Below are positions 43,422 to 58,400 of a stretch of 64,000 nucleotides of DNA, piece by piece. The DNA comes from Amyelois transitella (Eukaryota; Arthropoda; Insecta; Lepidoptera; Pyralidae), in NCBI RefSeq assembly GCF_032362555.1, contig NC_083507.1, positions 871,001-935,000 on the forward strand, given 5' to 3'. The position numbers and the translations under genes were made by a program. The notes beneath the pieces are model-generated. The model ran no database searches and was not told where the DNA came from. It worked only from the letters and a program-made list of their open reading frames with translations. Within the stretch, counting starts at the first letter, position 1; every line of letters starts with the position of its first letter.

Positions 43422-46400
43422 CTGAAAGAAAACCAAGTAGTACCTAATAAACAGTACCTAGTAAATAGTACCTAATAAATAGTACCAAATAAATAATACC
43501 TTGAACATAGTACCTAGTATACATATAGTTCTAAGTAAATCGTACTAAGTAAATCGTACTTAGTAAATAATACCACCTAGTAGTAATCCCACAACAGCAT
43601 GCTCACAGTAGTCTCTCTTTAATTTTCAGTACTGAAGCACGTACCCCTACACTATTTGAACCATATAAAGAGTACCTAAGAAAATATTTGAAATCATTCA
43701 AATAAAAAAACGATGTGTTGTGATGAATGCGTGTTGCATGCATTTAATTATGCAACCATTGACGTCGCTAAAGAGTTGAATAAACATCTGAGTCCATTGA
43801 AACGTGAGACACCAAGCGAAGCCAGACATGTAATATTAACAATTTTACTATGAATTTTATCGTTTAAAAACGAAGTGAGCTGAATGCTCACGAAAACACT
43901 TTGCTATTATTAACATCATCGAGGATCATCTTAAAGCCATGGGTTGTAGTTGGAAAGTGTTAATAAAAACAGAAATACTGATCAAATATGACGTTGAAAG
44001 GAGACTCCTAACACAAAGAGTCAGAGCTGAAGAGCACTAAATATCAATTAAAGTATTGTATTAACTTGAAGGCAATCAACAAAATAAGAGCACAGATAAT
44101 GGGGCTTAAGGTATTAAAGGGGCTCTTAATAGTTAGGGTACTTACGATACAAAGAGTTTGCGTACATAGCAGTGTCTGTGAGCAGATATCGTGTTACTGG
44201 TCCATGCAGCAAAAGAGCGCTATATGTGAGACTTCTCAGAGCACAAATCATACTAATGTATAAAGCAGATCATGATCAACAAAATAAGGTCAATAAATAA
44301 AGGGTTACTTACAATACAAAGAGTTTGCGAACACAGAGCAGTGTCTGTGTCGAGGAGCAGATATCGTGCTACTGGGCCATGTAGCAAAAGTGCGCTGTAT
44401 GTGAGACGACTAAGGGCACACGTCATACTATTGTTTAGTATGCGACGAGTTGTTGCTGCAATATAAAAAATAATATGTGTATGTACAAAAATTTTTTTGT
44501 TTTTTTAAGTTTCTGTTTAATTATAAAATCATCGTGATGTTTGATTTAATTCAGTTTCAACATTTGCAGAATTTGATACAAAAAGTTTAAGAACTTTCCT
44601 AAGATTGGGAACAATGTTTAAGTAGATTCATGCTTTAAGATAAAATGATTGTGAAAAATTAGACTTAGAAGAAATCACTTTAGAAAGGAAATTTTAAAAT
44701 TAGATCATTTCAATCAATTATTTGTTTTTATTTGTGAAAACATGTTACAAAGGTTACATACATACATACATATGGTCACGTCTATATCCCTTGCGGGGTA
44801 GACAGAGCCAACGGTCTTGAAAACACTGAATGGCCACGTTCAGCTATTTAGCTTAATGATAGAATTGAGATTCAAACAATGACAGGTTGATAGCCCATCG
44901 CTTAAAAAAAGAATCCTTGGGATTCTTTTATAATAATAAAGCCTATCCCTTACTCGCCTTTTACGACACCCATGGGAAAGAGACGGAGGGTGCTATTCTT
45001 TTTTTTGTATTGGTGCCGGAAACCACACGGCACACTACTAATTTTACAACTTTATAAATTCGTTCCACAATTAATCAGTAACACCAGAACAGGACGGGTA
45101 TTGTGCCGGGAACCACACGGCACGGCATCATTCCATTGACGTACTTACCTTTATACCTGGTGCCTGCTAAAAGCGCGGGCCACATCAAAGCGGCCGGCCA
45201 CGTGAGGTGCAGCCACGCCGCCGCCCAGCGCGGCTGCAGCCAAGGCAGGCTCAGCGACAGCGACAGGGATGTCAGAGTCACCAGCCACAGCCAGGAACGT
45301 GCCATCTGTTGGATCGAATTCATGCGTACATACATATAAATACAACTATCAACATATACATATAACTATCAAAACACTATCAACATTTTAATTACATATA
45401 CATAATACAGCTCAACGTGGCCTATCAGTCTTTTCAAGACTGTTGGCTCTGTCTACCCCGCAAGGTATTTGGACGTGACTATATGTATGTTAATAAATAT
45501 ACAAATACTTTAGACTGCCCAGAAGAAAAGTCAAAAGCAATGAAAAGAAGCTACTTAATAGTAAAGTGGTTAAAGATTATACGAGTATATAAACTGCACT
45601 GTTCTATAGATATCGAGTATATTTTTATTTAAAATTTTAATGATATGTGTAAAAACCTTATTACTGTAAAAACAAAATAATCATTTTGGACATCATTCAA
45701 GTAAAACTTACTAAACATTATCGAGAAAAAATCAAAGCAACATAACAATAAAACTCATATTAGGTGCGTCGGTGGTCAAATCGGTAAGGTGCCCGGTTAA
45801 ATGCGTGATGCGCGGAAAGTCACAGGTTCCAATTCCACCTCGGCCGTGTACCAATGACTATTTTAGATAATATTTACATTAGTTTGAATACTAACTGATG
45901 CTCTCACATGGGGGAAAACATCGTGAGGAAACCTGCACATTCAGGCAACTGGATGTGTAACCATGATCGATCCAATACGGGTCAGTTCTTGCAAAGGTTG
46001 CGGAGGTCAGATCAGAGTCGCTTTGTGTAAAAACCTGACTCACCCAATCCAGGATCTACGGTCAAAGGCATACCCCGCGCTCCTCTCCAGAGAATAAAGA
46101 GGCAACCGGGACTAAAACTAGGAGAAAGAAGAACGAAGCTCATAATTCAATTTTAACATACATACATATGGTCACGTCTAATCCCTTGCGGGGTAGACAG
46201 AGCCAACAGTCTTGAAAAGACTGACTGGCCACGTTCAGCTATTTGGCTTTATGATAGAATTGAGATGAGATTCAAATAGTGACAGGTTGCTAGCCCATCG
46301 CCTAAAAAAGAATCCCACCTACATCTATGGGAAAAAGATGGAGTGGTCCTATTCTTTTTTGTATTGGTGCCGGGAACCACACGGCATCAATTTTAACTAA

Positions 46401-49400
46401 CCTTAGAAACCTTAATGACACCGTCTGTCTTGTACAACGACCAGCCAGCGATGACCCCGGTGAAGTACGGGACCACTCGAGCCCAGGGCCGGTTTATGAT
46501 GGTCGAGTACGCTGAGAACACTCCTGGCATACTGCATGTAGTAATATGAGAATTTCTTTTTAATCAGATCATATTTGAGGACTAAATTACACCTAAAGAT
46601 ACCTCTGTAATAGTTTGGACAATTTACTCGGAATTAGATGATCATTCATAAAATATTTTTGATGATTCATTATAATTATAATTTTTTATATAAGTAGAAT
46701 ATATCCATTTATCCATCTATTAAATCACGTCTATATCTCTTGCAGGGTAGATAGACCCAGCAGTCTTGAAAGACTCTCTCAGACTCTTCAAGAATCTCAA
46801 ATCTATCATTAAGCCTAACAGCTGAACGTGGCCTGTCAGTCTTTAAAGACTGCTAACTCTGTCTTCCACGCAAGGAACATAGACATGATAAACATAGAAA
46901 TGGATGAATGAATAAAAAACTAGATGAAGAAATTATACAATTGGTTCAGAGTAAAAAACCATATGAAGGAATGATGAAGAGAGAGAATGAGAATGATATG
47001 AGAATACATGAAGAAATGATCCAATATGGAAAAATTGCGGAGCTCAGAAAGGAATCATTTACTATAAAAAGCCTATCATTGACGACCCCTGGATCTATTG
47101 AGTTCAGGCGATGACGATCATCACATGTAAAAGCATGTCATTGGCGACCCCTGGACTTCCTATTGGGTTCAGGCGATGACGATCTGATGACCCACCTGTA
47201 CACGTAATCCCTGTAAGCGCCGGTAACATCGGCGGCTGTGGTTGCCAACATAGCTGTCATCAGCAGCGAAGCTATTACCCTCCCCCTTCGACCGGTTCCC
47301 AGGGCACAGAGCAAAGCACCGATCACGTGTAGCTGACTTTCAGTGCTGAGGTACCAGGAGACTTGCATGCACTGGTTGTTTTTGGAAAATGTAATTTAAT
47401 AAAATAAATAAATTAAAGTAAGTAAATTTTGTAATTCGTAAGAGTTTTTGTAACTCAAATGGCAAATACTAGCTGTGCCCGCGACTTCGTCCGCGTGGAA
47501 TACTTATTTCAGGCTTCATTGAAAAGTACATTTTGTAATTTGTAAGAGTTTTTGTAACTCAAATGGCAAATACTAGTTGCCCCCGCGACTTCGTCCGCGT
47601 GGAGTTATTTCAGGCTTCATTGAAAAGTAAATTTTGTAATTTGAAGAGTTTGTTACTCAAATGGCAAATACTAGCTGTGCCCGCGACTTCGTCCGCGTGG
47701 AGTTATTTCAGGCATCATTGAACCACTCAAGGAGGAATAATTTTACCGGGTTTTTTTTTCACATATGGGCACAGAGCGCAGCACCGAGCACATGTAGCTG
47801 ACTTTCAGTGCTGAGGTACCAGGACACTTGCATGCACTGGTTGTTATTGGAAAATGTAATTTAATAAAATAAATAAATAAAAGTAAGTAAATTTTGTAAT
47901 TTGTAAGAGTTTTTGTATCTCAAATGGCAAATATACTAGCTGTGCCCGCGACTTCGTCCGCGTGGAGTTATTTCAGGCATCATTGAAGCCCTCAAGGATG
48001 AATAATTTTTCCCGTTTTTTTTTTCACATTTTCCATTATTTCTTTGCTCCTTATAGTTGCAGTGTGATGTTATATAGCCTAAAGCCTTCCTCGATAAAGG
48101 TCTATCCAACACAAAAATAATATTTAATTCGAACCAGTAGTTCCAGAGATTAGCGCTTTCAAACAAACAAACTCTTCAGCTTTATAATATTAGGTAGTAT
48201 AATAGATTACTGCAATGACGACAAGATAAAAAAATCTTATTCACATTATCTGCAATATCTTATATATAAAATTCTCGTGTCACAATGTTCGTTCCCGTTC
48301 TCCGAAACGGCTTGACCGATTCTAATGAAATTTTGTGAGCATATTGAATCAGTCTGAGAATCGGCCAACATCTATATTTCATACCCCTTAGCGATAAAGG
48401 TTGTAACATTTTTTTAAATTAGAAATTACTTAAAAAATATTTATATGGCAAAACAACGTTTGCCGGAACAGCTAGTAGGTATTATGTAAAGAATGCCTGA
48501 TTCCTAATATCTATCTAAGTGCACGCGCATAAAAAATCTGAAATTAAACAAAACACAGATACAGTTGAAGTTAAACATGACGATACTCACCTCCTCTCCC
48601 ACGGGATAAAGGGTAGTGACGTAGAGGATGTTACGCCACCAGTAGCTGTCACAGTTGACATGGTCACCGTCCGGTGGGGTGAGAGGGGATGTGCTTAAAG
48701 ACATCCGGGCTAGGACACCCGATAGGAATATCGTGTAGATGTATGATGGCAGTAATCTGGAGAGCGATTTTATGGATAACGACGATTTCTACTTGGGTTG
48801 CATGATACATACATACATACATATGGTCACGTCTATATCCCTTGCGGGGTAGACAGAGCCAACAGTCTCGAAAAGACTGAATGGCCACGTTCAGCTGTTA
48901 GGCTTAATGATAGAATTGAGATTCAAATAGTGACAGGTTGCTAGCCCATCATCGCCTAGAAAAGAATCCCAAGTTTGTAAGCCTATCCCTTAGTCGCCTT
49001 TTACGACATCCATAGGAAAGAGATTGAGTGGTCCTATTCTTTTTTTGTATTGGTGCTGGGAACCACACGGCACATATATACATATCTATATAAATAAATA
49101 AATATCCATATGTATATATATATGGACAGGGACAAATGACACAGATTGAGTTGGCCTCGAAGTAAGTTCGAAACTTGTGTTGCGAGATAGGAACGATACT
49201 ATATTTTATAATAAATACTTTATTAAAATTATAATTATTAAATAGTTGATAATGATATTATTATCGTACCTGACAGCTCTGTTAGTAATGAAACAGATGT
49301 ATTGCAGAATCTGTCCGAAGAATCCGCCGAAACTAACCAACTCTTCAACAGTGTAGTGACTCCGCAAGTAGAAATAGTGATGGGCGCTGAAGAGGCCGCT

Positions 49401-52400
49401 GAAATGAAGTCTCCGATTACAATACTAGAACGAGACTGGATAAAGCAGAATCAAGAGGGAAATCTTGAATACACAGCACTCGAAATCTTAGAAAATATAA
49501 TGATAAATATAAGGACAAAAGTGGCAACAGAGTTCAAAGAAATCATTATTTGTATGAGTAAGTAATTCAATATCGAATATGAAAGAACAAAATAACATGT
49601 ACAATTTTATTTTAATACTAGCTGTGTCTGCGACTTCGTCCGCGTGGAATAGTTATTTTGGGCTTCAATGAAGCCCTCAAGGATGAATAATTTTCCCCGT
49701 TTTTTTTTTCACATTTTCCATTATTTCTTTGCTCTTTATAGTTGCAGCGTGATGTTATATAGCCTAAAGAGTTCCTCGATAAATGGTCTATTTGACACAA
49801 AAACAATTTTTCAATTAGAACCAGTAGTTCCTGAGATTTGCGCGTTCAAACAAACAAACAAGCAAACAAACTCTTCAGCTTTATAATACATATTAGTATA
49901 GATTAAGAAGACAAAAATGGCAACAGAGTTCAAAGCAATTATTATTATTTGAAGTAAGTAATTTAAAATCGAACATGAAAGAACAAAATAACATATAAAA
50001 TTTTATTTTAAAATTCGTTTCTCAACAACAGGCAGACCAAAAAGAAACAATGAAATTATAAGAACAGAAAGATATTACGAAAACTGATGGAGCAGTAACA
50101 TATATTATGAAGTTAATTAAAGGGCCTTTCAAAAAAGATTACCTCACAAAAAACAACGTATCAAACGCCAGAGTTCCAGTCGCAAGTATATAATACATAT
50201 CGTCATGATGGTGTATACTCGAAGTATTTACTGTAAATGATTTAAATGATGTCAATATTTTTTTAAAGATATCTCCTCAATCCTCAGGTTCTTTTATTCT
50301 TAGTAAATCTAAAACGTATGTGCCAATACTGATAGATATTTGGGAATTCCATGAAAGTAGATATTTTGAAATACCTACCAGAGACTGGCAAACAGACAAT
50401 GCCTATTATTTAATATACATACATACATATAATCGCGTCTATATCCCTTGAGGGGTAGACAGAGCCAACAGTCTTGAAAAGACTGATAGGCCACGTTCAG
50501 CTGTTTGGCTTAGCGATAAAATTGAGATTCAAATAGTGACAGGTTGCTAGTCCATCGCCTAAAAGAAGAATCCCAAGTTTATAAGCCTATCTCTTAATCG
50601 CCTTTTACGACATCAATGGGAACGAGATGGAGAGGTCCTATTCTTTGTTTATAGGCACTAATAAAAATTTATATTATATAGTATAATACGATAGTAGAGT
50701 AGAATTTATATGATACTAGAGGCCGCCCGCGACTTCGTCCGCATGGAAACCCTATCAATCCCGCGGGAACTCTGGGATAAAAAGTAGCCTATGTGTTATT
50801 CTGGGTCTTCAGCTACCTACATACCAAATTTCATGGTAATCGGTTCAGTAGTTTTTGCGTGAAAGAGTAACAAACATCCATACAAACTTTCGCCTTTATA
50901 ATAGTAGTAGGATATAAATTCTACTCGTACTATGTAATTACATGCAGTTTAAATCATTAAGGTGAATTTGATTGAAAATTTCAAAGCAGATGTTATTAAT
51001 ACAACTGTTAACAAAGTTGGTGTAAAGCCTCAACTTACCTGTAGAATAACTAACAATGACAGCCACATGAACAAATATAACCCAGAGGGTCGCGACAATT
51101 TTGACCAGATGCATCATGGACATATCTTTATTCGCCATGTTGGTATTGAAGATCCTCATGAGGCAATACTTGAGGGAGAAGCAGAGGAACAACCTCTTTG
51201 TCAATGAACTTCTTATTTCCTGAGTGGTGAGGCTGGCGACGGAGCTGTATTTAACTCTAGGACAAGGTGGCAGGTTGACCGCTTCTTTTGGACTTTTGCA
51301 TTGTCTTCTATAATGATAATTGATTTTTATTATCAGAATATATTATCTGATAATTCGTAAGATTTTAATATACAAATAGTTGTGTGATGAGAAAACAAAA
51401 TTAAAATCTCAACGACAAATTTTAAGTAATGTTGTTTCAATCAGCAGTCCAATAAGCTAGAAATTTTCTAAAATGCTGAAAGGCAATGTTGTCAGTCGCT
51501 TGCTCTTATTCTTTCTCATTAATATTTATGACTCATAGTTGGCAAAAAAACGATTGAATTTGAATTTGAATTTTGAATTTTTCGAGCACACTGAGCTTCA
51601 AATTGCGTTCAATTCAAATTTAAATTCAAAATTTTTATTAAATTTTATAGGATACTTCATATCGCTTAATAATTGTCAAATCTTTTGGTTCCACAACATT
51701 GATTGACGTCAAATGTCCTGTTCTAAAATGTACTGACTGCAAGAAATCTAGAGGTACTATTGCAAAAGGCATTTTTTTAACAAATTATACAGATTGAATT
51801 AGCCTCGAAGATAGTTCGAGACTTGTGTTACGAGATACTAACTCAACGACCCAGGCCAATCAGAAAAAGTTATTTTCTCGTCATGCCCTGGCCGGGATTC
51901 GAACCCGGGACCGCCGGTGTCACAGACAAGCGTACTACCACACGCCACAGAGACCGTCCACCATTGAAAACCACATGTCAATGATTCAATTTACCGTTAT
52001 AATTTAAATGATACAAACTTACCTAACCTACCTTGTCGGCCTCTGTGGCGCAGCGGTAGTACGCTTGTCTGTGACACCGGAGGTCCCGGGTTCGAATCCC
52101 GGCCAGGGCATGATGAGAAAAGAACTTTTTCTGATTGCCCTGGGTCTTGGATGTTTATCTATATAAGTATTTATTATAAAATATAGTATCGTTGAGTTAG
52201 TATCTCGTAACACAAGTTTCGAACTTACTTCGAGGCTAACTCAATCAGTGTAATTTGTCCCGTATATATTTATATTTATTTATTTTTACCTATACTTGCC
52301 GCATCTGTCACAACTGCCCGTCACTCGCTCCGTAGACACTACGTCCAGCGTAACAGGAGGAGCCGGGTTCAAATTCACATTTTTAACACCAACCACATTT

Positions 52401-55400
52401 GTGTTGCCATTATTGAAATTATTTGTAAAAGACACATCACCACATCGATTGGAATCTATGCACTCATTGCTTTTTATGTCAAGAAATCTGTTTGATATGT
52501 CGGTGTTCTTGTATTTTTGCAAGTCGAACGATATGGATCTTGACGTTCTCTTGCATCTGATGATTTTTATATCTGTTATTGTAGCTACCATGGATATGAG
52601 AATTAATGAGAGTGTGATTGCTGATAAGACCATGGCTGGCAGGTCGTGATGGAAATTGTAATGGTCAGTGACCTCTCTCAGGGAAGTCATTTTGATGACT
52701 CTGGGATGGGATCGATTGGATTTCAAGTTGTCATTCAGCATGATGGAGAAGGTAAGGATTGATGTGATGTCATCACGGTCACAGCTCCGAGGCAGACATA
52801 GACCCAATGTTAGATCGAAATTCTAAAACAAGTGAAGTGTTAAAAAATTTTGCATTGGTTCTCAAATATAACACCTTTTATGCATTTGGTATTTTCTTTT
52901 TTCAAATTTACAGAGACTGCTTTTACATCCATACCCATAAATATCATCACGTCTAAATATCTTGTGGGGTAACCAAAGCCTACAGTCCTGAAAAGACTGA
53001 TAGGCCACGTTCAGCTGTTTAGCTTAATGATAGAATTAAGATTCAAATAGTGACAAGCTGCTAGCCCATCGCCTAAAAGAATAATCCTAAGTTTATAAGC
53101 GTATCCCTTAGTCGCCTTTTACGAAATCCATGGGAACTATTCTTTTTTTATTGTTGCCACACGGCACTGCTGCTTTTAGCATTAAGTAACATACATAAAA
53201 TTACACATCTCTCCCGGAGGGGTAGGCAGAGACTACCTCTTTCCCTTACATTAGGTAAATTTACATGTTATTAGTTTTTAGGATCAATTGAATTTAAATT
53301 AATAAATACAAAAGATATATTTATATGTATATGGGTTACCAAAACTGACCTGTACAAAGTTAGCATTGATCACGGTCATATAAATTTTGGCTACGGAGTA
53401 AGCAAGTGGGAATTTCGACCTCGTATCTTCCAAATGATGGGCTCGGTTCTCATTTGACCCAACCGCAGTCCAGTCCAATTCTGATTTAAAAAAAAAACAT
53501 ACATACATATAATCACGTCTATATCACTTGCGGGTTAGACAGAGCCAACAGTCTTGAAAAGAATGATAGGCCACATTTAGCTGTTTGGCTTAATAATAGA
53601 ATTGAGATTCAAATAGTGAAAGGTTGCTAGCCCATCGCCTAAAAGAAGAATCCCAAGTTTATAAGCCTACCCCTTAGTAGCCTTTTACGACATCCATGGG
53701 ACAGAGATGGAGTGGTCCTAATTTCCCCACGGCACCAAAAAAAACTCCATAGACCACTCAAATTTTACCTTAGGTACGTAAATAGTGCGTTAGTTTGGGA
53801 AAAATAGCGTGTAAAATACTTAAATGAAGTTTGAAGTAAAATTTTAGCTGTTTGTTAGATTTCGGAGTTAGCAAATATTATTACGACTGCAAATATTTAG
53901 GTTTGTTGTATTGGCCAAAGTCGTTATATGCAAATTGGGGGTGATTTAATTTTATTTGACGGCCGGAGGTTCCGGGTTCAAATCTCGGCCAGGGAATGAT
54001 GAGAAAAGAACTGTTTCTAATTGGCCTGGGTTTTGGATGTTTATCTATATAAGTATTTATTATAAAATATAGTATCGTTGAGTTAGTATCTCGTGACACA
54101 AGTCTCGAACTTACTTCGAGGCTAACTCAATCTGTGTAATTTGTCCCGTATATATTTATTATTTATTAATTTAATTACTTTAATATAAGGAAGACTTGAC
54201 AGGGAGGTAGTAATTAAATTGGTCTTAACATTACCAGGCAATTCCTTGGTCTTTGATGCTTCTTCCAAATTCCTATCCTGTAATGAAAAATCAGGTTACA
54301 AGGTTTCAAATTGAGACATTGTCTGTTTGATTTTTCTAAATTTAACCTTAAGATAATACTAATTACCTATAAAATATTTTGTTCACCTGTTGAAGCTCTA
54401 AGACTGAATCAGATTTTACTATAGCTTGCTTATAACATACCTAGATACATACATACTTAAATCACGCCTCTTTCCCGGAGGGGTAGGCAGAGACTACATC
54501 TTTCCACTTGCCACGATCACTGCATACTTCCTTCGCTTCATTCACATCTCTCTTCATGCAAGCTCGGCGGTTTCGGGTACTCTTCACCTGACCCTTTGCC
54601 AAGACGTCCTTGATTTGATCAAGATACGTCCGTCTAGGCCTTCCCACTCCGACCTTTCCCTCCACACTCTTACTTATAACGGAATACAAAATAGTACATA
54701 CATATAATCACGTCTTTATCCCTGCGGGTTAGACAGAGCCAACAGTCTTAAAAGACTGATAGGCCACGTTCAGCTATTTAGCTAAATGATAGAAATCAAG
54801 TTAGCAAGCCTATCCCTTAGTCGCCTTTTACGACATCCATGGGAAAGAGATGGAGTGGCACCAATACAAAAAGAATAGGAATTCTTTTTGTATTGGTGCC
54901 GGGAACCACATGGCAAAAAAAAATAGAATGAATAAAAAAAATAGATTGACTTAAAAACAGAATATCGTCAAATATTAAAACCTGTCGATTAACAAACTGG
55001 CCTCATAAAATCGAACGCACACTGACCAGATCGAAGCATTGTCGTTTATCACCGAGCCAGAGGCCCTGTCCAGCAAATACCCCGGGTTCATATCGGCCTG
55101 AGGAATCCGCCACTGCAAACAAACATACAATAAAACTCTTTTATTATTAACTTACAGACATTTAACAATGAAATGTCTAGCTTAATGGTTTAACTAGTAT
55201 CTATATCAAGGTGTACAAAACTTTTGCTCTGGATATCTATACTAATATAATAAAGCTGAAGAGTTTGTTTGTTTGAACGCACTAATCTCAGGAACTTCCG
55301 GTTCGAATTGAAAAATTATTTTTGCGTTGAATAGACCATTTATCACGGAAGGCTTTAGGCTATATAACATCACGCTGCAACTATAAGGAGCAAAGAAATA

Positions 55401-58400
55401 ATGGGAAATGTGAAAAAACGGGGAAAATTATTCATCCTTGAGGGCTTCAATGATGCCCAAAATAAACTTTTCCACGCGGACGAAGTTGCGGACACAGCTA
55501 GTCATAAATAAGGAGCAATCAAAAAGGAAAGACTCTTAGAAGTATTATATCGATGACAAAATGTAAATCATCGCATGATGAATGGTATTTATTCGATGAA
55601 AATGAAGAGGTAAGAGGATACTTTTTATTGATTGCATGATTTAATCATTAACTGATGGATCGTCGAACTCTCAAAGAAATGGAAATGTTATGTAATGCGT
55701 GAAACAATGCAATTTATTCACACGATGCTGATTTCTTCACAAGTTGATGACAGACCTTGCTGCCGGAGTAGGTTTAACGGCTTCCTATTTCAATTGAAAT
55801 CCTACTAATATTATAAATGCGAAAGTTTGTGAGTATTTTAGGATTGGATGTGTGTGTGGATGTTTGTTACTCTTTCACGCAAAAACTACTGAATCGATTA
55901 CGATGAAATTTGGTATGTAGGTAGCTGAAGACCCAGAATAATATATAGGCTACTTTTATCCTGGAGTTCCTAGGATTGATTCTATGCGAACGAAGTCGCG
56001 GGCGGCCTCTGGTGTATAATATTTTACAACTTTTTTTATTTAGTACCATGGATTTCATTCTCTATAAGGAAACAATGGGTGTACTCAATTTGTAGGGTCT
56101 TAAACTGTTCTTTTACACTCGTTCGGGCTATGAACGGTATGATTACAAACTAACATTCTTTAAACCGTTTTTTCATAGAATGAAGAAGGTCCTTATTTTC
56201 TGTCGACCAATTTCAAGAGTTCACCAAACGTTGAAAACCCGTCAATGTTATGGGGTGGAATGTGTGTGAGAATGATTTGAGAATTTATATACATTTATTG
56301 CCTCAAATACCTTCAGAATCCTTAGGTTGGATAGGGGAAGGGGGCCCAAAGCGGGTACATGGTCCAAAGCAGGTCAGCACGATTGTCAATATGTTCAATG
56401 AATTATAGCAAAAGCAAAAGTGTGCGGGAACACCCGAACAAATCCCAACAAGCGTCAGTTTGGCCGAGGCGCCGGAGTCGCGTAGTTTTTGTGGGAGTGA
56501 CAAAAGTTGTTTTTCGGAGATTTTGTTAAAAAATATCAAGGTATGTGAACTCGAATTATTCTATTGTGGCTTGAATAGTCTTTTTGTAAGTTTGCATGTG
56601 TTTTTGTTCATGAATTTAGCTTTGAATTCCTAATAAACTGTTTCATTATCGATTAAGGCTTTCAGGTTATGTTGTCGAACATTTAAAACGTGTTTTTAGG
56701 CAAAGAGGGTAGGGGTAAAACGGGTACCTGATTTGCCCCTACCCGTTTTGCCCTATATTTAATAATATAAATTATTACTTTTATTTCCTTTCCAGATGGT
56801 TCAGAAATACAAAAGAAAAACTCAACAGGCATCGTGGGATGTTACAACCATGAAGCTAGCAATGGAAGAGGCAGGAAAAACATCAGTCAGGAATGCTGCT
56901 AAAAGATATGGTATTAATTTGTCAACTCTACAAAGACATATTAAAAAAGGTTCTGCGGAAAAAAGTCTTGGCCGATTTCGTTGCGTTTTTACAGAAGAAC
57001 AAGAAACAGAATTAATTGAATATTTATTTCACATGGACAACTTGTTTTATGGCCTGAACAAACAAGAATTTTGCCGTCTGGCTTTCGAGTATGCAACAGC
57101 CAATAATATACCTCATCCATTCAAACAAAATACTGCAGGAGATGATTGGTACAAAAGTTTTAGAATCAGACATCCTGAAGTTACATTGAGACAACCCGAA
57201 CCGACCTCAGTAGCTCGTGCCCGAGGATTTAATAGGCCACAGGTGGAAAGATTCTTCAATCTCCTAGAAGAGCAGATTGACAAACACAAAGTAGATGCTA
57301 CGAGAATTTATAATGTTGACGAAACGGGCATCCAAACAACCAGCAACAAGCCTCCAAAAGTTCTCTCAAAAACAGGCAAAAAGCAAGTAGGAGTCATATC
57401 TAGTGTCGAAAGAGGAAAATTGACAACAATCGTATGCTGTTGCAATGCAGCTGGCGGTTTTATACCACCGTTTATGATATTTGGACGAAAACGCATGCAG
57501 GAACGACTGTTGGATGGATCACCACCAGGCACTGAAGCCGTTTGTACTGATAATGGATGGATTTCTGGTCCAACTTTCTTGGATTGGCTGCGACATTTCG
57601 TGGCAATGACAAGACCAACTCAAGAAAAGAAAGTTATTCTTATATTGGACAATCATTCCTCACACAAATATTTGCCAGCTCTGGATTATGCTTCAAAAAA
57701 CCACGTGATAGTTTACTGCTAACGTTAAATATGTCAAAGATTTGCATTAGACAAAAGAGAACCAAAGTTAAGTTGTCAGGTTTGATTGTAAAATTGTCAG
57801 GTATGCGCACGATATGAGTTACCTTTTTGATTTGCTGCCAAAGTTTCCTAGAATAAGATATTATTTTCGCATACTCGCTTTGCCCAGACAGCATACCTGC
57901 TTTGGGCACTGCCTACGGGCAAAGCGGGTAAAACTATACATTCACTTGATTTTGATATAACTTGAAAAATACTTATAAGATGCATACTTTTTGTTTTTAT
58001 AAATTAAGTTTAATAAATACTTTTCGTAAATGTTTAATTAAAAGGAACCTAATAGTTAAAATTGCATTTTTATTATATAGTTTACTTTAAGTGACCTGCT
58101 TTGGGCCCTTCTCCCCTACCTACTAGATAAGTCATGACAGATAAATATTTCTTTAACTATAGTTGATTGGTATAACGGACTTGCGAAGAAATCTCGTGAA
58201 CATGTTCAAACTAATAATTAAACGCACCTAACAAAATAATTACTTATTTGAGAAAATATTATAATTTGTGCCAACACGGTCACGGTCCGACAAACTTTAT
58301 TTGATAATCAGAACTCAGCGAGTTTTCTTACCGTTAGATAATTATCTATAAGTATACTTTGGGTGTCGGTCATAAACAAGTTAGGGTAATTGAAGTTACT

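Noticed and set aside
44094..44252. Mutually exclusive alternative to exon B13
   Set aside because: An 8-bp frameshift and no usable acceptor.
49302..49565. 87-codon + strand frame with acidic composition
   Set aside because: It is antisense to exon 8 of gene B, which is supported by splice sites, phase and paralog similarity.
52296..52649. 117-codon + strand frame
   Set aside because: Antisense shadow of gene B exon 5.
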